A DNA stretch of 64,000 nt, taken from contig NZ_JACYUY010000006.1 in assembly GCF_014842025.1 (NCBI RefSeq), positions 124,001 through 188,000 on the forward strand. Reading direction: 5' to 3'. Positions 16,568 through 25,656 of the stretch are shown here, piece by piece (the stretch's first letter is position 1; every line of letters begins with the position of its first letter). Position numbers and translations under genes: made by a program. Source of the stretch: Massilia sp. CFBP 13721 (GTDB lineage: Bacteria > Pseudomonadota > Gammaproteobacteria > Burkholderiales > Burkholderiaceae_D). Under the pieces are notes generated by a model. That model saw nothing but the letters and a program-made list of their open reading frames with translations. It was not told where the DNA came from and ran no database searches.

Positions 16568-17338
16568 ATGCACCTCATGACCCGCCTGTTCGCGCTCGGC
16601 GCGCTGCTGGCCGCCAGCGCCACCGCGGGCGCCGCCCCGGCCCCGGCGCCGGCCCGCGCCGCCTTGGAAAAGCAGGACATCCGCGCCCAGCTGTCGCCGC
16701 GCCGCTTCACCACCATCGGTGCCGAAATCGGCGCCAAGGTCAGCCGCGTGACGGTGGCCGAAGGCGCGCGTTTCCGGGCTGGCCAGACCCTGGTCGCTTT
16801 CGATTGCTCGCTGCAGCAGGCGCAACTCCAAAAGGCGAAGGCCGTCTTGTCCGGCGCCGAACGCACCTTCAGCGCCAACAAGCGCCTCGAGGAATTGCGT
16901 TCAGTCGGCAAGGTCGAACTGGAGGTGTCGGAAGCCGAAGTCGCCAAGGCCAAGGCCGAACTCGCCGCCAACGGCGTGCTGCTGTCGAAATGCGCGATCG
17001 CCGCGCCGTTCTCCGGCCGTGTGGCCGAACAAAAGGTGCGCGAGCAGCAGTTCGTGCAGCCGGGCCAGGCGCTGCTAGACATCCTCGACGATTCCGTCCT
17101 CGAACTCGAGTTCATCGTTCCCTCGCGCTGGCTGGCCTGGCTGAAAGCCGGCTACGCCTTCCAGGTCCAGATCGACGAGACCGGCAAGACCTACCCGGCC
17201 AAGGTGCAGCGCATCGGCGCGCGCGTCGACCCGGTCAGCCAGTCGGTCAAGCTGTCCGGCGCGATCGCCGGCAGCTTCCCCGAACTGATCGCCGGCATGA
17301 GCGGCCGGGTCTTCCTGGCGCCGCCGGCCGGCCAGTAG
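16568..17338 (+). CDS. HlyD/RND-type periplasmic adaptor (short)
   Basis: A 256-residue membrane-fusion-family protein. I take the start at 16568 because GGAG lies six bases upstream and the next residues form a Sec signal (MHLMTRLFALGALLAASATA); an ATG at 16547 that overlaps the TolC stop would add seven residues. A biotinyl-lipoyl-like half (IGAEIGAKVSRVTVAEGARF) is followed by a short helical hairpin (QQAQLQKAKAVLSGAERTF), the second lipoyl half (CAIAAPFSGRVAEQKVREQQ) and a beta-barrel (LELEFIVPSRWLAWLKAGY). It probably bridges the TolC-like channel to inner-membrane partners. It lacks the transmembrane anchor of HlyD. Confidence 0.88.
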   Translation: MHLMTRLFALGALLAASATAGAAPAPAPARAALEKQDIRAQLSPRRFTTIGAEIGAKVSRVTVAEGARFRAGQTLVAFDCSLQQAQLQKAKAVLSGAERTFSANKRLEELRSVGKVELEVSEAEVAKAKAELAANGVLLSKCAIAAPFSGRVAEQKVREQQFVQPGQALLDILDDSVLELEFIVPSRWLAWLKAGYAFQVQIDETGKTYPAKVQRIGARVDPVSQSVKLSGAIAGSFPELIAGMSGRVFLAPPAGQ

Positions 17339-17395
17339 CAGGGTAGATCAACAAGCCATCAGCAGCATCCCAGAACAATTCAATCGAACCGATTC

Positions 17396-20300
17396 ATGAA
17401 CAATCCACGCCTGCCCGCCGCCATCCTCGACTCGAACCTTCAGCATGAGGCGGCGCCGGCGCCGGTTCAGCGCCAACGCCGCCTGCAACGGCGTGCACCG
17501 GCGCCGCTGGCGCTGGAACAGCGCGTGATGTTCGACGGCGCGGCGGTCGATGCGGTCGTGCGCGGCGCGATGGATGCCGCCGCCGCTGCCTCAGCTGCCG
17601 CGGGCGCCGACACCGCCACGCGCGGCGGCGAGGATGCCACCGTTCATACGCCGGTGGCGCTGGCCCCGGCCGCGCGCGCCATCCACGCCGATGCGCGCCG
17701 CGAGATCGTCTTCGTCGAAGACAACCTACCCGACTACCTGCGCCTGGCCGCGGGTGCTTCCGCCGGCGCCGAAGTCGTCGTGCTCGACCATACCGGCGAC
17801 GGCCTGCAGCAAATAATCGCGGCCCTGCAAGGGCGCGAAGTCGATGCCATCCACCTGGTGACCCACGGCGCCAACGGCCAGATCGACCTCGGCAGCCAAC
17901 GCCTGTCGGTCACCAACGTGGATGCCGCCGCCGCCCAGCTGGCGCAGCTGGGGCAATCGCTCGCCGCCGGCGGCGACCTGCTGCTGTATGGCTGCGACGT
18001 CGCCGGCGGCGCCGGCGAACAGTTCGTCGCGCGCCTGGCGCAGCTGACCGGCGCCGACGTCGCCGCTTCGACCGACACCACCGGCTCGGCCGGCTTCGGC
18101 AACTGGACGCTGGAAGAGGCCAGCGGCAGCATCGACACCGACGTGCAGCGGCTCGATACCGCCGGCTGGCAAGGCGCGATGGTGACGACCGTGTTCGATG
18201 CCCAGCAGCGCCAGCTGAGCTTCTCGGGCGCGGTCAAGGAGAACCCGGCATCGACCGCCACCGGCATCAACAATGGCGACGTGATGCGGTTCACGAACAT
18301 CATCGAGATCGACGGCCAGAAAATCGATGCGATCGTGACCACCGCCACCGATCGCCTGACCATCAATACCTACGACTCGCCCAACCAGCCCGGCGCCACG
18401 CCGGAAGCGGCCAAGTTCTTCCAGCCGCTCACCACCGTCCGCAGCGCCGGCGGCAGCGCCAGCTTCCGTTTCGATTTCGTCCTGTCCGGCACAACGACCC
18501 AAGTCACGCTGCAGAATTTCGTCGTCAATTCGTACGACATCGACAGCTCGGGCGACAACAAGGTCGATCGCCAGTTCCAGGAATTCAAGGGCTTCGCGCG
18601 CTACGAACTGGCCAAGAGCACGCAGCTCAAGGCCGATGTGCGCGAGGACGGCTCGGTGACCTTCCAGTACAACGCCGCCGTCTCCACCAACTACCAGGGC
18701 GACCTCTACACCGACCCCTACCGCGTGCAGGTGTACTACGATTCGGCCAGCTCGATCCAGATCCGCAGCGGCGCCAACGGCTACAACAACGGCACCTTCA
18801 CCGACGCCGCCGCGCACTTCGCGCTCGAATTCAAGTTCCGCGCCTGGCAAGGCGAAACCAACATCATCGGCAGCCCCGCGCCGGGCCTGCGCTACAGCAC
18901 GACCACCTTCACCGAAGCAGCCGCGAACGACGGCAGCATCACGGCCACCTCGACCATCACCCTGGACAATGGCAGCTTCAGCGGCGCCGATGGTCAGACG
19001 CTGTCCGGCGTCAGCTTCGCCAGGCTGCCGGCAGGCCTGAGCGCCAGCGTCGTGCGCATCAGCGCCAACACGGCCGAATTGCGTTTCAGCGGCGCCGCAC
19101 TCGCACACACCAACGCGGACGACGTCACGAACTTCGGCGTGACGTTCGCCAACGCCGCGTTCGCCAGCAACAACGCCGGCGCGGTGACTGGCGCCGCGCG
19201 CGGCGATCTGGTGCTCGACTTCATCAACGACACGACGGCGCCGGTGCTGGGCGCAGGCCAGGCATTCAACTATGCCGAGAACAGCGCCGCCGGTACGCTG
19301 GTCGGCACCGTCAGTGCCAGCGACGCGGGCGGCGTGACCGGTTTCCGTTTCGCCGCGACCGCCAACGGTACCAGCGCCGACGGCCGCTTCGCCATCGGCG
19401 CGGACGGCGCGATCCGCCTGACGGCCGCCGGCGCCCTTGGCGCCAGCAACGATTACGAGACGGCGCCGAACGCCTTTATCTACGGCGTGCAGGCCGGCGA
19501 CGCCGCCGGCAACTGGTCGACGGCGCAGAACGTCACCCTGAACGTCACCAACCTCGACGACACCGCGCCGGTCTTCACCTCCGGCGCCGGCGCCCCCGTG
19601 CTTGAAAACCAGGCCTTGCTGTACACGGCCCAGGCGAACGACAGCGTCGACTACACCGACCGCGTCGTTCACTATGCACTGCAGGCGAGCGGCGACGCCG
19701 GCCTGCTGCACATCGACAGCACTACCGGCGCCGTGCGCCTGGCCACGGGCACGCTCGACTTCGAGACCAAACGCAGCTACAGCTTCACCGTCATCGCCAC
19801 CGATGCCAGCGCCAATGCAAGCGTGCAGGCCGTCACCGTCGCCGTGACCGATCTCGACGAAATCGCACCGCAGGTGACGATCGGCGGCGACCGCGCGGCC
19901 GTCAAGGCGGGCGAGCACGTCGTGCTGTCGTTCACGTTCAGCGAAGACATCGGCGCCAGCTTCACGCTGGACGACGTCGTGGCCGCCAGCGGCACGGTCG
20001 ACAGCCTGGTGCGCGTGAACGCCACCCAGTACACGGCGCGCTATACCCCGGCCGCCGGCTTTACCGGCAGTGTCGAGATCGGCGTCGCGCCGGGCAGGGT
20101 GCGCGACCTTGCCGGCAACGACAATGCCGTCGGCGCCGCGCTGAGCCTGAACATCGACACCGCCGCGCCCGTCATCACCGGCCCCGGCAACGCAATCACC
20201 GTCCCCGAAAACCAGACGGCAGTATTCGGCTTCAGCGCCGACCAGCCCGTGACCTGGTCGATCGCCGGCGGCGCCGATGCGGCGCAGTTCCGCATCGACG

Positions 20301-23300
20301 CGCTCGGCAACCTGCGCTTCAATGCCGCGCCCGATTACGAGCAACCCCGCGATGCCGGCGCCGACAACGTCTACCAGGTGCAGGTGCAAGCCCTCGACAG
20401 CGCCGGCAACGCCACGCTGCAGACGCTGAACATCATCGTCGCCAATGTCAACGAAGCGCCGACCGCGGCGCATGCCGCCGTCGTCACGCCTGAAGACACG
20501 CCGCTCAGCGGCCAGCTGCCGGCTTATGCCGACCCCGATGGCGACAGCGCCGCCTATTACGCCGTGGCGCAGCCGCTGCACGGCAGCGTGCAGGTGGCCA
20601 CCGACGGCAGCTATACCTACACCCCGGCCGCCGACTACTTCGGCAGCGACAGTTTTACCTATGCGATCGAGGATGGCCACGGCGGCCGTAACCTGTACCG
20701 TGTCGACGTCACCGTCACGCCTGTCAACGACGCGCCGGTCGCCGCCGACGTCACGGTCGGCACGGTCGAGGACACGCCGGTCAGCGGCAACTTGCCGGCC
20801 GCGCGCGACGCCGAAGGCCAACCGGTCCACTACGTGCTTGGCACCGGCCCGGCCCACGGCAACCTGGTGCTCGGCACCGACGGCCGCTACACCTACACCC
20901 CGCTCCCCGACTTCCACGGCAGCGACAGTTTTACCTATGTCGTCAGCGACGGCGGCGCGGGCACGACCCACACCGTGACGATCGAGGTCGCAGCCAGCAA
21001 CGACAACCCGGTCGCCGCCGACGCCGCCATCGTGACGCGCGAGGACACGGTCCATACCGGCCAGCTGCCGGCCGCGGTCGACGCCGACGGCGACGCTGTC
21101 GCCTACGCGCTGGCCAGCGGTCCGGCCCACGGCCAGGTCGCCATCGCCGCCGACGGCAGCTATGTCTATACGCCGGCCGCCGATTTCAACGGCGCCGACA
21201 GCTTCGTCTACCGCGTCAGTGATGGCCAGGGCGGGTCGAACCTGCACACGGTGAATGTCACCGTCACCCCGGTCAACGACGCCCCGACGGCCGGCGACTC
21301 CACGATTTCAACGCGCGAGGACGAAGCCGTCGGCGGCTCGCTGCCGCAGGCGCACGACATCGACGGCGATGCGGTCGTCTATACGCTGGACGCCACGCCG
21401 GCGCACGGCAGCGTCGTGATCGAGGTCGACGGCCGCTATACCTACACGCCGAATGCCGACTACCATGGCGCCGACAGCTTTACGTATCGCGTCGGCGACG
21501 GTAGCGCCGGCACGACCTATACGGTGACGATCGGCATTGCATCGGTCAACGACAACCCGGTTGCCGCCAACACTGCCATCGTCACCGCAGAGGACACGGC
21601 CCACGCCGGCCAGCTGCCGGGCGCATCCGACGTCGATGGCGATGCCGTCGCCTATGCGCTGGCCACCGGCCCGGCCCACGGCCAGGTCGCGATTCATGCG
21701 GACGGCAGTTACGTCTACACGCCGGTCGCCGACTTCAACGGTGCGGACAGCTTCACGTATGAAATCAGCGACGGGCAGGGCGGTGCGAACCTGTACACCG
21801 TGCAGGTCACCGTCACCCCGGTCAACGATGCCCCGACTGCCGCCGATACCGTCATCGCGACGCGCGAGGACGAAGCCGTCAGCGGCAGCCTGCCGCAGGC
21901 GCACGATATCGATGGCGACGCGGTCGTCTACGCACTGGCCGAAGCACCAACCCATGGCAGCGTGCGCATCGACACCGATGGCCGCTTCACCTATACGCCG
22001 GATGCCGATTACCACGGCGCCGACAGCTTTACCTATCGCGTCGGCGACGGCAGCACCGGCACGGTCTATACCGTGACGATCGGTGTTGGGGCGGTCAACG
22101 ACAACCCGGTTGCCGCCAACATGGCCATCGACACCCGTGAAGACACGGCCCACGCCGGCCAGCTGCCGGTTGCATCCGACGTCGACGGCGACGCCGTGGC
22201 TTACGAACTGGCGACCGGTCCGTCGCACGGCCAGGTCAGCATTACGGCCGACGGCGGCTATGTCTACACGCCGGCCGCCGACTTCAATGGCGCCGACAGC
22301 TTCACCTATCAAATCAGCGACGGCCAGGGCGGCGCCAACCTGTACACGGTGAACGTCACCGTCACACCCGTCAACGATGCGCCTGTTGCCGCCAACGCCA
22401 GCGTCACCACACGCGAAGACGCGGCGGTCAGCGGCAGCCTGCCGCAGGCGCAGGACATCGACGGCGACGCCGTCACGTATGCGCTGGCCGATGGGCCGGC
22501 GCACGGCAGCGTACGCATCGGCGCCGATGGTGCTTATACCTATACTCCGGACGCCGATTACAACGGCGCCGACCGCTTCGGCTACACCGTGGCCGACGGC
22601 AAGGGCGGCAGCAACGCCTATACGGTCGATGTCACGGTCACGCCGGTGAACGATGCGCCGGTCGCCAGCGGCGGCGCCAGCGGCACCGCCACGCTCGGCG
22701 AACCGATGGCGCCGCTGGCAGTGGCGCCATTTACCGATATCGACAGCGCCAGCATCGGCTACAGCGCCACGCTGGCCGGTGGCGCCGAATTGCCGGCCTG
22801 GCTGCGCTTCGATCCGGCCACCTTGACCCTGACCGGCACGCCGCCTGCGGGCAGCCTCGGCCGCCTGGAGATTGTTGTTGCCGGCACCGACGGCGCACTC
22901 ACGGCCACGACCGGCGTGACGCTCGCCATCGGCAATCCGGCCACGCCCGGCCAGCGCCTGACGATCGACGCCATGACGCGCGACAGCGGCAGTTCGGCGA
23001 CCGATTTCATCACTGCCGACGGCGGCGCCGGACGCAGCGTCAGCGGTACGCTCAGCGCGCCGCTGGGGCGTAACGAAATCGTGCAAGTGTCGTTCGACGG
23101 CGGCGCCAGCTGGCAGGCGGCCAGCGTCGACGGCGCCGGCTGGCGCGCGCTCGACAGCAACGCGCACGATAGCGGCTGGACCATCGCCGCGCGCGTGACC
23201 AACAGCGTCGCCGGCCTGTCCGGTCCCGAGGCGGTGCGCGCCGTCGTCCTCGACCGCGAAGCGCCGGCCGCGCCCACCGCCGACGACATCAATACCGGCA

Positions 23301-24250
23301 GCACCGCACCCGTATTGACCGGCACCGCGACGGTCGCGCCGGGCGAGACGCTGCGCGTCAGCGTGAACGGCAAGACCTACACGGTGGCGGCGCAGGACGG
23401 GCGCTGGTCGCTCGACCTGGCCGTGGCCGATCCGGCCGCGCCGCTGGTGCCGGGCCAGACCTACGACGTGGTCGCCACCGTCACCGACACCGCCGGCAAC
23501 AGCCGCAGCGGCGCCAGCGCCGGCCGCGTCAGCATCAGCGCACCGGTGCTGGCCCCGGCCCCGGCCGCGGCGCCCGCGCCTGTGGTGGCGGCGCCCGAGC
23601 CGGCGCCATTGGCGGCCTCGCCTGTGGCCGCGCCGGCGCCGTTGCCGGCCGTGCGCGAGAGCGTCGTGCCGGGCAGCGTGGTCGGCGGCGATACGCTGGT
23701 GCTGAGCAGCGGCTTCGGCACCCGCGCCGGTTCGATGGACTTCGCCAACGTGCTGCGCGGCGCCGAACTGTCGGACGTGTACACCCGTTCGGAAGGCTTC
23801 CGCACCGTGGTCGCCAAGGCCGACGAGCCGGCGCTGGTGCTGTTCCAGGGCGTGCCCGACCAGTTCGTCGACAGCGGCGCGCGCCTGGCGGTGACGATGC
23901 CGGCCGACGCCTTCGTGCACACGCAGCCGAAAGCCACCGTGCGCCTGGCCGCCGTGCTGCAGGACGGCCGTCCGCTGCCGGGCTGGGTCACCTTCAATGG
24001 CCAGACCGGCCAGTTCAGCGGTGACGTGCCGAAGGGTCTCGCGGGCGAACTCAAGATCAAGCTCATTGCGCGCGACCTGAACGGCCGCGAAGCGGTAGCC
24101 TTGTTCCGCCTCAACGTGGGACAAGTGCGCGGCGAGGCAGGGGGAGCCGATGCAGGCAAGGCGGTCGCCACCGGCAAGGCCGGCCTGAGCGAACGCCTGG
24201 GCCAGGCCGGCCAGGGCGGCAAGTCGGCGGCCCTGCGCGGCCGTCCGTAA
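17396..24250 (+). CDS. giant LEPR-XLL / DUF4347 / cadherin-Ig repeat protein (2284 aa)
   Basis: A probable surface adhesin. It has no Sec signal. Residues ~38-52 hold a LEPR-XLL-like motif (LALEQRVMFDGAAVD). DUF4347 spans ~101-262, with His157-Gly (VTHG) and Cys200 (YGCD) placed like a CHAT/caspase-type dyad. An unassigned beta region follows (263-612), then cadherin-like domains (~613-720, ~722-822, ~926-1022) with an Ig-like domain at ~823-925. Eight tandem VCBS/RapA2-type repeats of 90-92 residues fill ~1018-1751. Putative-Ig domains lie at ~1752-2045, then a Pro/Ala linker (~2048-2090) and a final Ig-like domain. I see no RTX nonapeptides. Neighbours encode TolC, two HlyD-type proteins and an M50 protease but no ABC ATPase, so they probably export or mature it. 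Confidence 0.9.
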   Translation: MNNPRLPAAILDSNLQHEAAPAPVQRQRRLQRRAPAPLALEQRVMFDGAAVDAVVRGAMDAAAAASAAAGADTATRGGEDATVHTPVALAPAARAIHADARREIVFVEDNLPDYLRLAAGASAGAEVVVLDHTGDGLQQIIAALQGREVDAIHLVTHGANGQIDLGSQRLSVTNVDAAAAQLAQLGQSLAAGGDLLLYGCDVAGGAGEQFVARLAQLTGADVAASTDTTGSAGFGNWTLEEASGSIDTDVQRLDTAGWQGAMVTTVFDAQQRQLSFSGAVKENPASTATGINNGDVMRFTNIIEIDGQKIDAIVTTATDRLTINTYDSPNQPGATPEAAKFFQPLTTVRSAGGSASFRFDFVLSGTTTQVTLQNFVVNSYDIDSSGDNKVDRQFQEFKGFARYELAKSTQLKADVREDGSVTFQYNAAVSTNYQGDLYTDPYRVQVYYDSASSIQIRSGANGYNNGTFTDAAAHFALEFKFRAWQGETNIIGSPAPGLRYSTTTFTEAAANDGSITATSTITLDNGSFSGADGQTLSGVSFARLPAGLSASVVRISANTAELRFSGAALAHTNADDVTNFGVTFANAAFASNNAGAVTGAARGDLVLDFINDTTAPVLGAGQAFNYAENSAAGTLVGTVSASDAGGVTGFRFAATANGTSADGRFAIGADGAIRLTAAGALGASNDYETAPNAFIYGVQAGDAAGNWSTAQNVTLNVTNLDDTAPVFTSGAGAPVLENQALLYTAQANDSVDYTDRVVHYALQASGDAGLLHIDSTTGAVRLATGTLDFETKRSYSFTVIATDASANASVQAVTVAVTDLDEIAPQVTIGGDRAAVKAGEHVVLSFTFSEDIGASFTLDDVVAASGTVDSLVRVNATQYTARYTPAAGFTGSVEIGVAPGRVRDLAGNDNAVGAALSLNIDTAAPVITGPGNAITVPENQTAVFGFSADQPVTWSIAGGADAAQFRIDALGNLRFNAAPDYEQPRDAGADNVYQVQVQALDSAGNATLQTLNIIVANVNEAPTAAHAAVVTPEDTPLSGQLPAYADPDGDSAAYYAVAQPLHGSVQVATDGSYTYTPAADYFGSDSFTYAIEDGHGGRNLYRVDVTVTPVNDAPVAADVTVGTVEDTPVSGNLPAARDAEGQPVHYVLGTGPAHGNLVLGTDGRYTYTPLPDFHGSDSFTYVVSDGGAGTTHTVTIEVAASNDNPVAADAAIVTREDTVHTGQLPAAVDADGDAVAYALASGPAHGQVAIAADGSYVYTPAADFNGADSFVYRVSDGQGGSNLHTVNVTVTPVNDAPTAGDSTISTREDEAVGGSLPQAHDIDGDAVVYTLDATPAHGSVVIEVDGRYTYTPNADYHGADSFTYRVGDGSAGTTYTVTIGIASVNDNPVAANTAIVTAEDTAHAGQLPGASDVDGDAVAYALATGPAHGQVAIHADGSYVYTPVADFNGADSFTYEISDGQGGANLYTVQVTVTPVNDAPTAADTVIATREDEAVSGSLPQAHDIDGDAVVYALAEAPTHGSVRIDTDGRFTYTPDADYHGADSFTYRVGDGSTGTVYTVTIGVGAVNDNPVAANMAIDTREDTAHAGQLPVASDVDGDAVAYELATGPSHGQVSITADGGYVYTPAADFNGADSFTYQISDGQGGANLYTVNVTVTPVNDAPVAANASVTTREDAAVSGSLPQAQDIDGDAVTYALADGPAHGSVRIGADGAYTYTPDADYNGADRFGYTVADGKGGSNAYTVDVTVTPVNDAPVASGGASGTATLGEPMAPLAVAPFTDIDSASIGYSATLAGGAELPAWLRFDPATLTLTGTPPAGSLGRLEIVVAGTDGALTATTGVTLAIGNPATPGQRLTIDAMTRDSGSSATDFITADGGAGRSVSGTLSAPLGRNEIVQVSFDGGASWQAASVDGAGWRALDSNAHDSGWTIAARVTNSVAGLSGPEAVRAVVLDREAPAAPTADDINTGSTAPVLTGTATVAPGETLRVSVNGKTYTVAAQDGRWSLDLAVADPAAPLVPGQTYDVVATVTDTAGNSRSGASAGRVSISAPVLAPAPAAAPAPVVAAPEPAPLAASPVAAPAPLPAVRESVVPGSVVGGDTLVLSSGFGTRAGSMDFANVLRGAELSDVYTRSEGFRTVVAKADEPALVLFQGVPDQFVDSGARLAVTMPADAFVHTQPKATVRLAAVLQDGRPLPGWVTFNGQTGQFSGDVPKGLAGELKIKLIARDLNGREAVALFRLNVGQVRGEAGGADAGKAVATGKAGLSERLGQAGQGGKSAALRGRP
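20449..22650 (+). repeat. eight tandem coding repeats, 270-276 bp each, arranged as alternating A-B pairs
   Basis: Repeat starts are near 20449, 20725, 20994, 21270, 21546, 21819, 22095 and 22368. Units 3, 5 and 7 share QLP ... SYVYTPAADFNGADSF and DGQGG; units 4 and 6 share GSLPQAHDIDGDAVVY ... YHGADSFTYRVGDG and VNDNPVA. Unit 8 begins as B and ends like A. The pattern shows that the recent duplication unit was a dimer of about 549 bp. Confidence 0.85.
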
Positions 24251-24262
24251 CGAGAACAAGGA

Positions 24263-25654
24263 ATGAAGACAGACGTGGATATCGACACCGGCACAGGCAA
24301 GGCGCACGACCCGCTCGCGACCCTGCTCGACCTGGCCCAGCGCGCGCGCCACGTCGCCGATCCGGTCGAACTCGACTTCCTGGCCGTGAACGGCAGCCAC
24401 GCGCTGGCGCCGTACCGGCAGGCGGCGCTGTGGTTCGCCGACCGCGGCGTGTGCGCGCTCTCGGGCGTGGTGCAGATCGAAGCGAACGCCCCCTATGTCC
24501 AATGGCTCGAGAAGCTGTGCAAAGCTTTAGGCGATGCGGGTCCGGCGCAGGTGAGCGCGCTCGATGCGCCGGACGGCTTCGGCGCCGAATGGGCCGAGTG
24601 GCTGCCGGCGCACGCGCTGTGGCTGCCGCTGGCGGCCGTGGCCGGGCAGCAGGCGGCCGCCGGCGGCCTGCTGCTGGCGCGCGAACAGCCGTGGAGCGCC
24701 GACGAACAAGCCTTGCTGGCCGAATGGGCCGACATCCTGCGCCACGCCTGGCTGATCCGTCCGCCGGCGCCGCGCTACACGCCGGGCGCACTGCTGGCGC
24801 GCCTGCGCCTGCGCCGCGCCCACGAACGCGCCGCGCGCCTGCCCTGGTGGCGCCGGCGCATGGTGCAGGCCGGCGTGGCGGCCTTGCTGCTGTTGTGCTG
24901 TCCGGTGCGCCTGACGATCCTGGCGCCGGGCGAACTGGTGCCGGCCAATCCGGCCGCCGTGCGCGCCCCACTCGAAGGTGTGATCGAACGCTTCCACGTG
25001 CGCCCGAACCAGGCGGTCAAGGCCGGCGATCCACTGTTCGATTTCGACCAGGCGCAGCTGGCCAGCCGGGCGGCGGTGGCCGCGCAAGCGCTGGCGACGG
25101 CCGAAGCCGAATACCGCCAAGCGCTGCAGCAAGCCCTGAACGACGGCAAATCGAAGGGCATGCTCGCCACCCTGCAGGGCAAGATCGAGGAACGGCGCGC
25201 CGAAACCGGTTTCTTGCGCGGCCAGGAAGAGCGCGCCCGCGTGCTGGCGCCACGTGACGGCATCGCCCTGTTCGACGACCCCAGCGAATGGATCGGCCGC
25301 CCGGTCGCCACCGGCGAGCGCGTGATGCGCATCGCCGCGCCGGGCGACGTCGAGATCGAAGCCTGGCTGCCGCTGGGCGACGCCATTCCGCTGACGCCGG
25401 GCGCCGGCGTCACGCTGTACCTGGCCTCGGACCCGCTGGCGCCGGTGACGGCGGCGGTGCGCTATGTCGGCTACGAAGCGCAGCAGCGGCCCGACGGCAG
25501 CTACGCCTACCGCGTGCGCGCCAGGCTGGACGGCGCCTCCCAGGCCCGCGTCGGCCTGAAGGGCACGGCGAAACTGTCCGGCCCCTGGGTGCCGATGGCT
25601 TACTGGATGCTGCGCCGGCCGCTGGCGGCGATCCGCCAGACGCTCGGCTGGTGA
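24263..25654 (+). CDS. HlyD-type membrane protein with GAF-like N-terminal domain
   Basis: A 463-residue inner-membrane protein. Residues ~1-170 are cytoplasmic and resemble a GAF domain in layout (QAALWFADRGVCALSGVVQ; WLPLAAVAGQQAAAGGLLLA; DEQALLAEWADILRHAW). A transmembrane helix lies at ~200-225 (VQAGVAALLLLCCPVRLTIL). It is followed by the HlyD periplasmic part: lipoyl half (PANPAAVRAPLEGVIERF), helical hairpin (RAAVAAQALATAEAEYRQAL), second lipoyl half and barrel (VEIEAWLPLGDAIPLTPGA). It starts 12 bases after the giant gene and ends 2 bases before the M50 gene. The GAF-like part is unusual for an adaptor and could be a signal- or partner-sensing module. Confidence 0.82.
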   Translation: MKTDVDIDTGTGKAHDPLATLLDLAQRARHVADPVELDFLAVNGSHALAPYRQAALWFADRGVCALSGVVQIEANAPYVQWLEKLCKALGDAGPAQVSALDAPDGFGAEWAEWLPAHALWLPLAAVAGQQAAAGGLLLAREQPWSADEQALLAEWADILRHAWLIRPPAPRYTPGALLARLRLRRAHERAARLPWWRRRMVQAGVAALLLLCCPVRLTILAPGELVPANPAAVRAPLEGVIERFHVRPNQAVKAGDPLFDFDQAQLASRAAVAAQALATAEAEYRQALQQALNDGKSKGMLATLQGKIEERRAETGFLRGQEERARVLAPRDGIALFDDPSEWIGRPVATGERVMRIAAPGDVEIEAWLPLGDAIPLTPGAGVTLYLASDPLAPVTAAVRYVGYEAQQRPDGSYAYRVRARLDGASQARVGLKGTAKLSGPWVPMAYWMLRRPLAAIRQTLGW

Positions 25655-25656
25655 CG

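Noticed and set aside
20449..22650. CRISPR-like regular repetition
   Set aside because: Spacing is 270-276 bases, in frame, and codes for cadherin/VCBS domains.
17396..24250. RTX nonapeptide repeats in the giant protein
   Set aside because: No GGxGxDxUx series could be found, so the protein is not called an RTX adhesin.
17726..24502. Very long open frames on the minus strand opposite the giant gene (more than 1000 codons each)
   Set aside because: They mirror the repeats of the plus-strand gene in GC-rich sequence, have no ribosome site and give low-complexity Arg/Gly/Val-rich products without domains.
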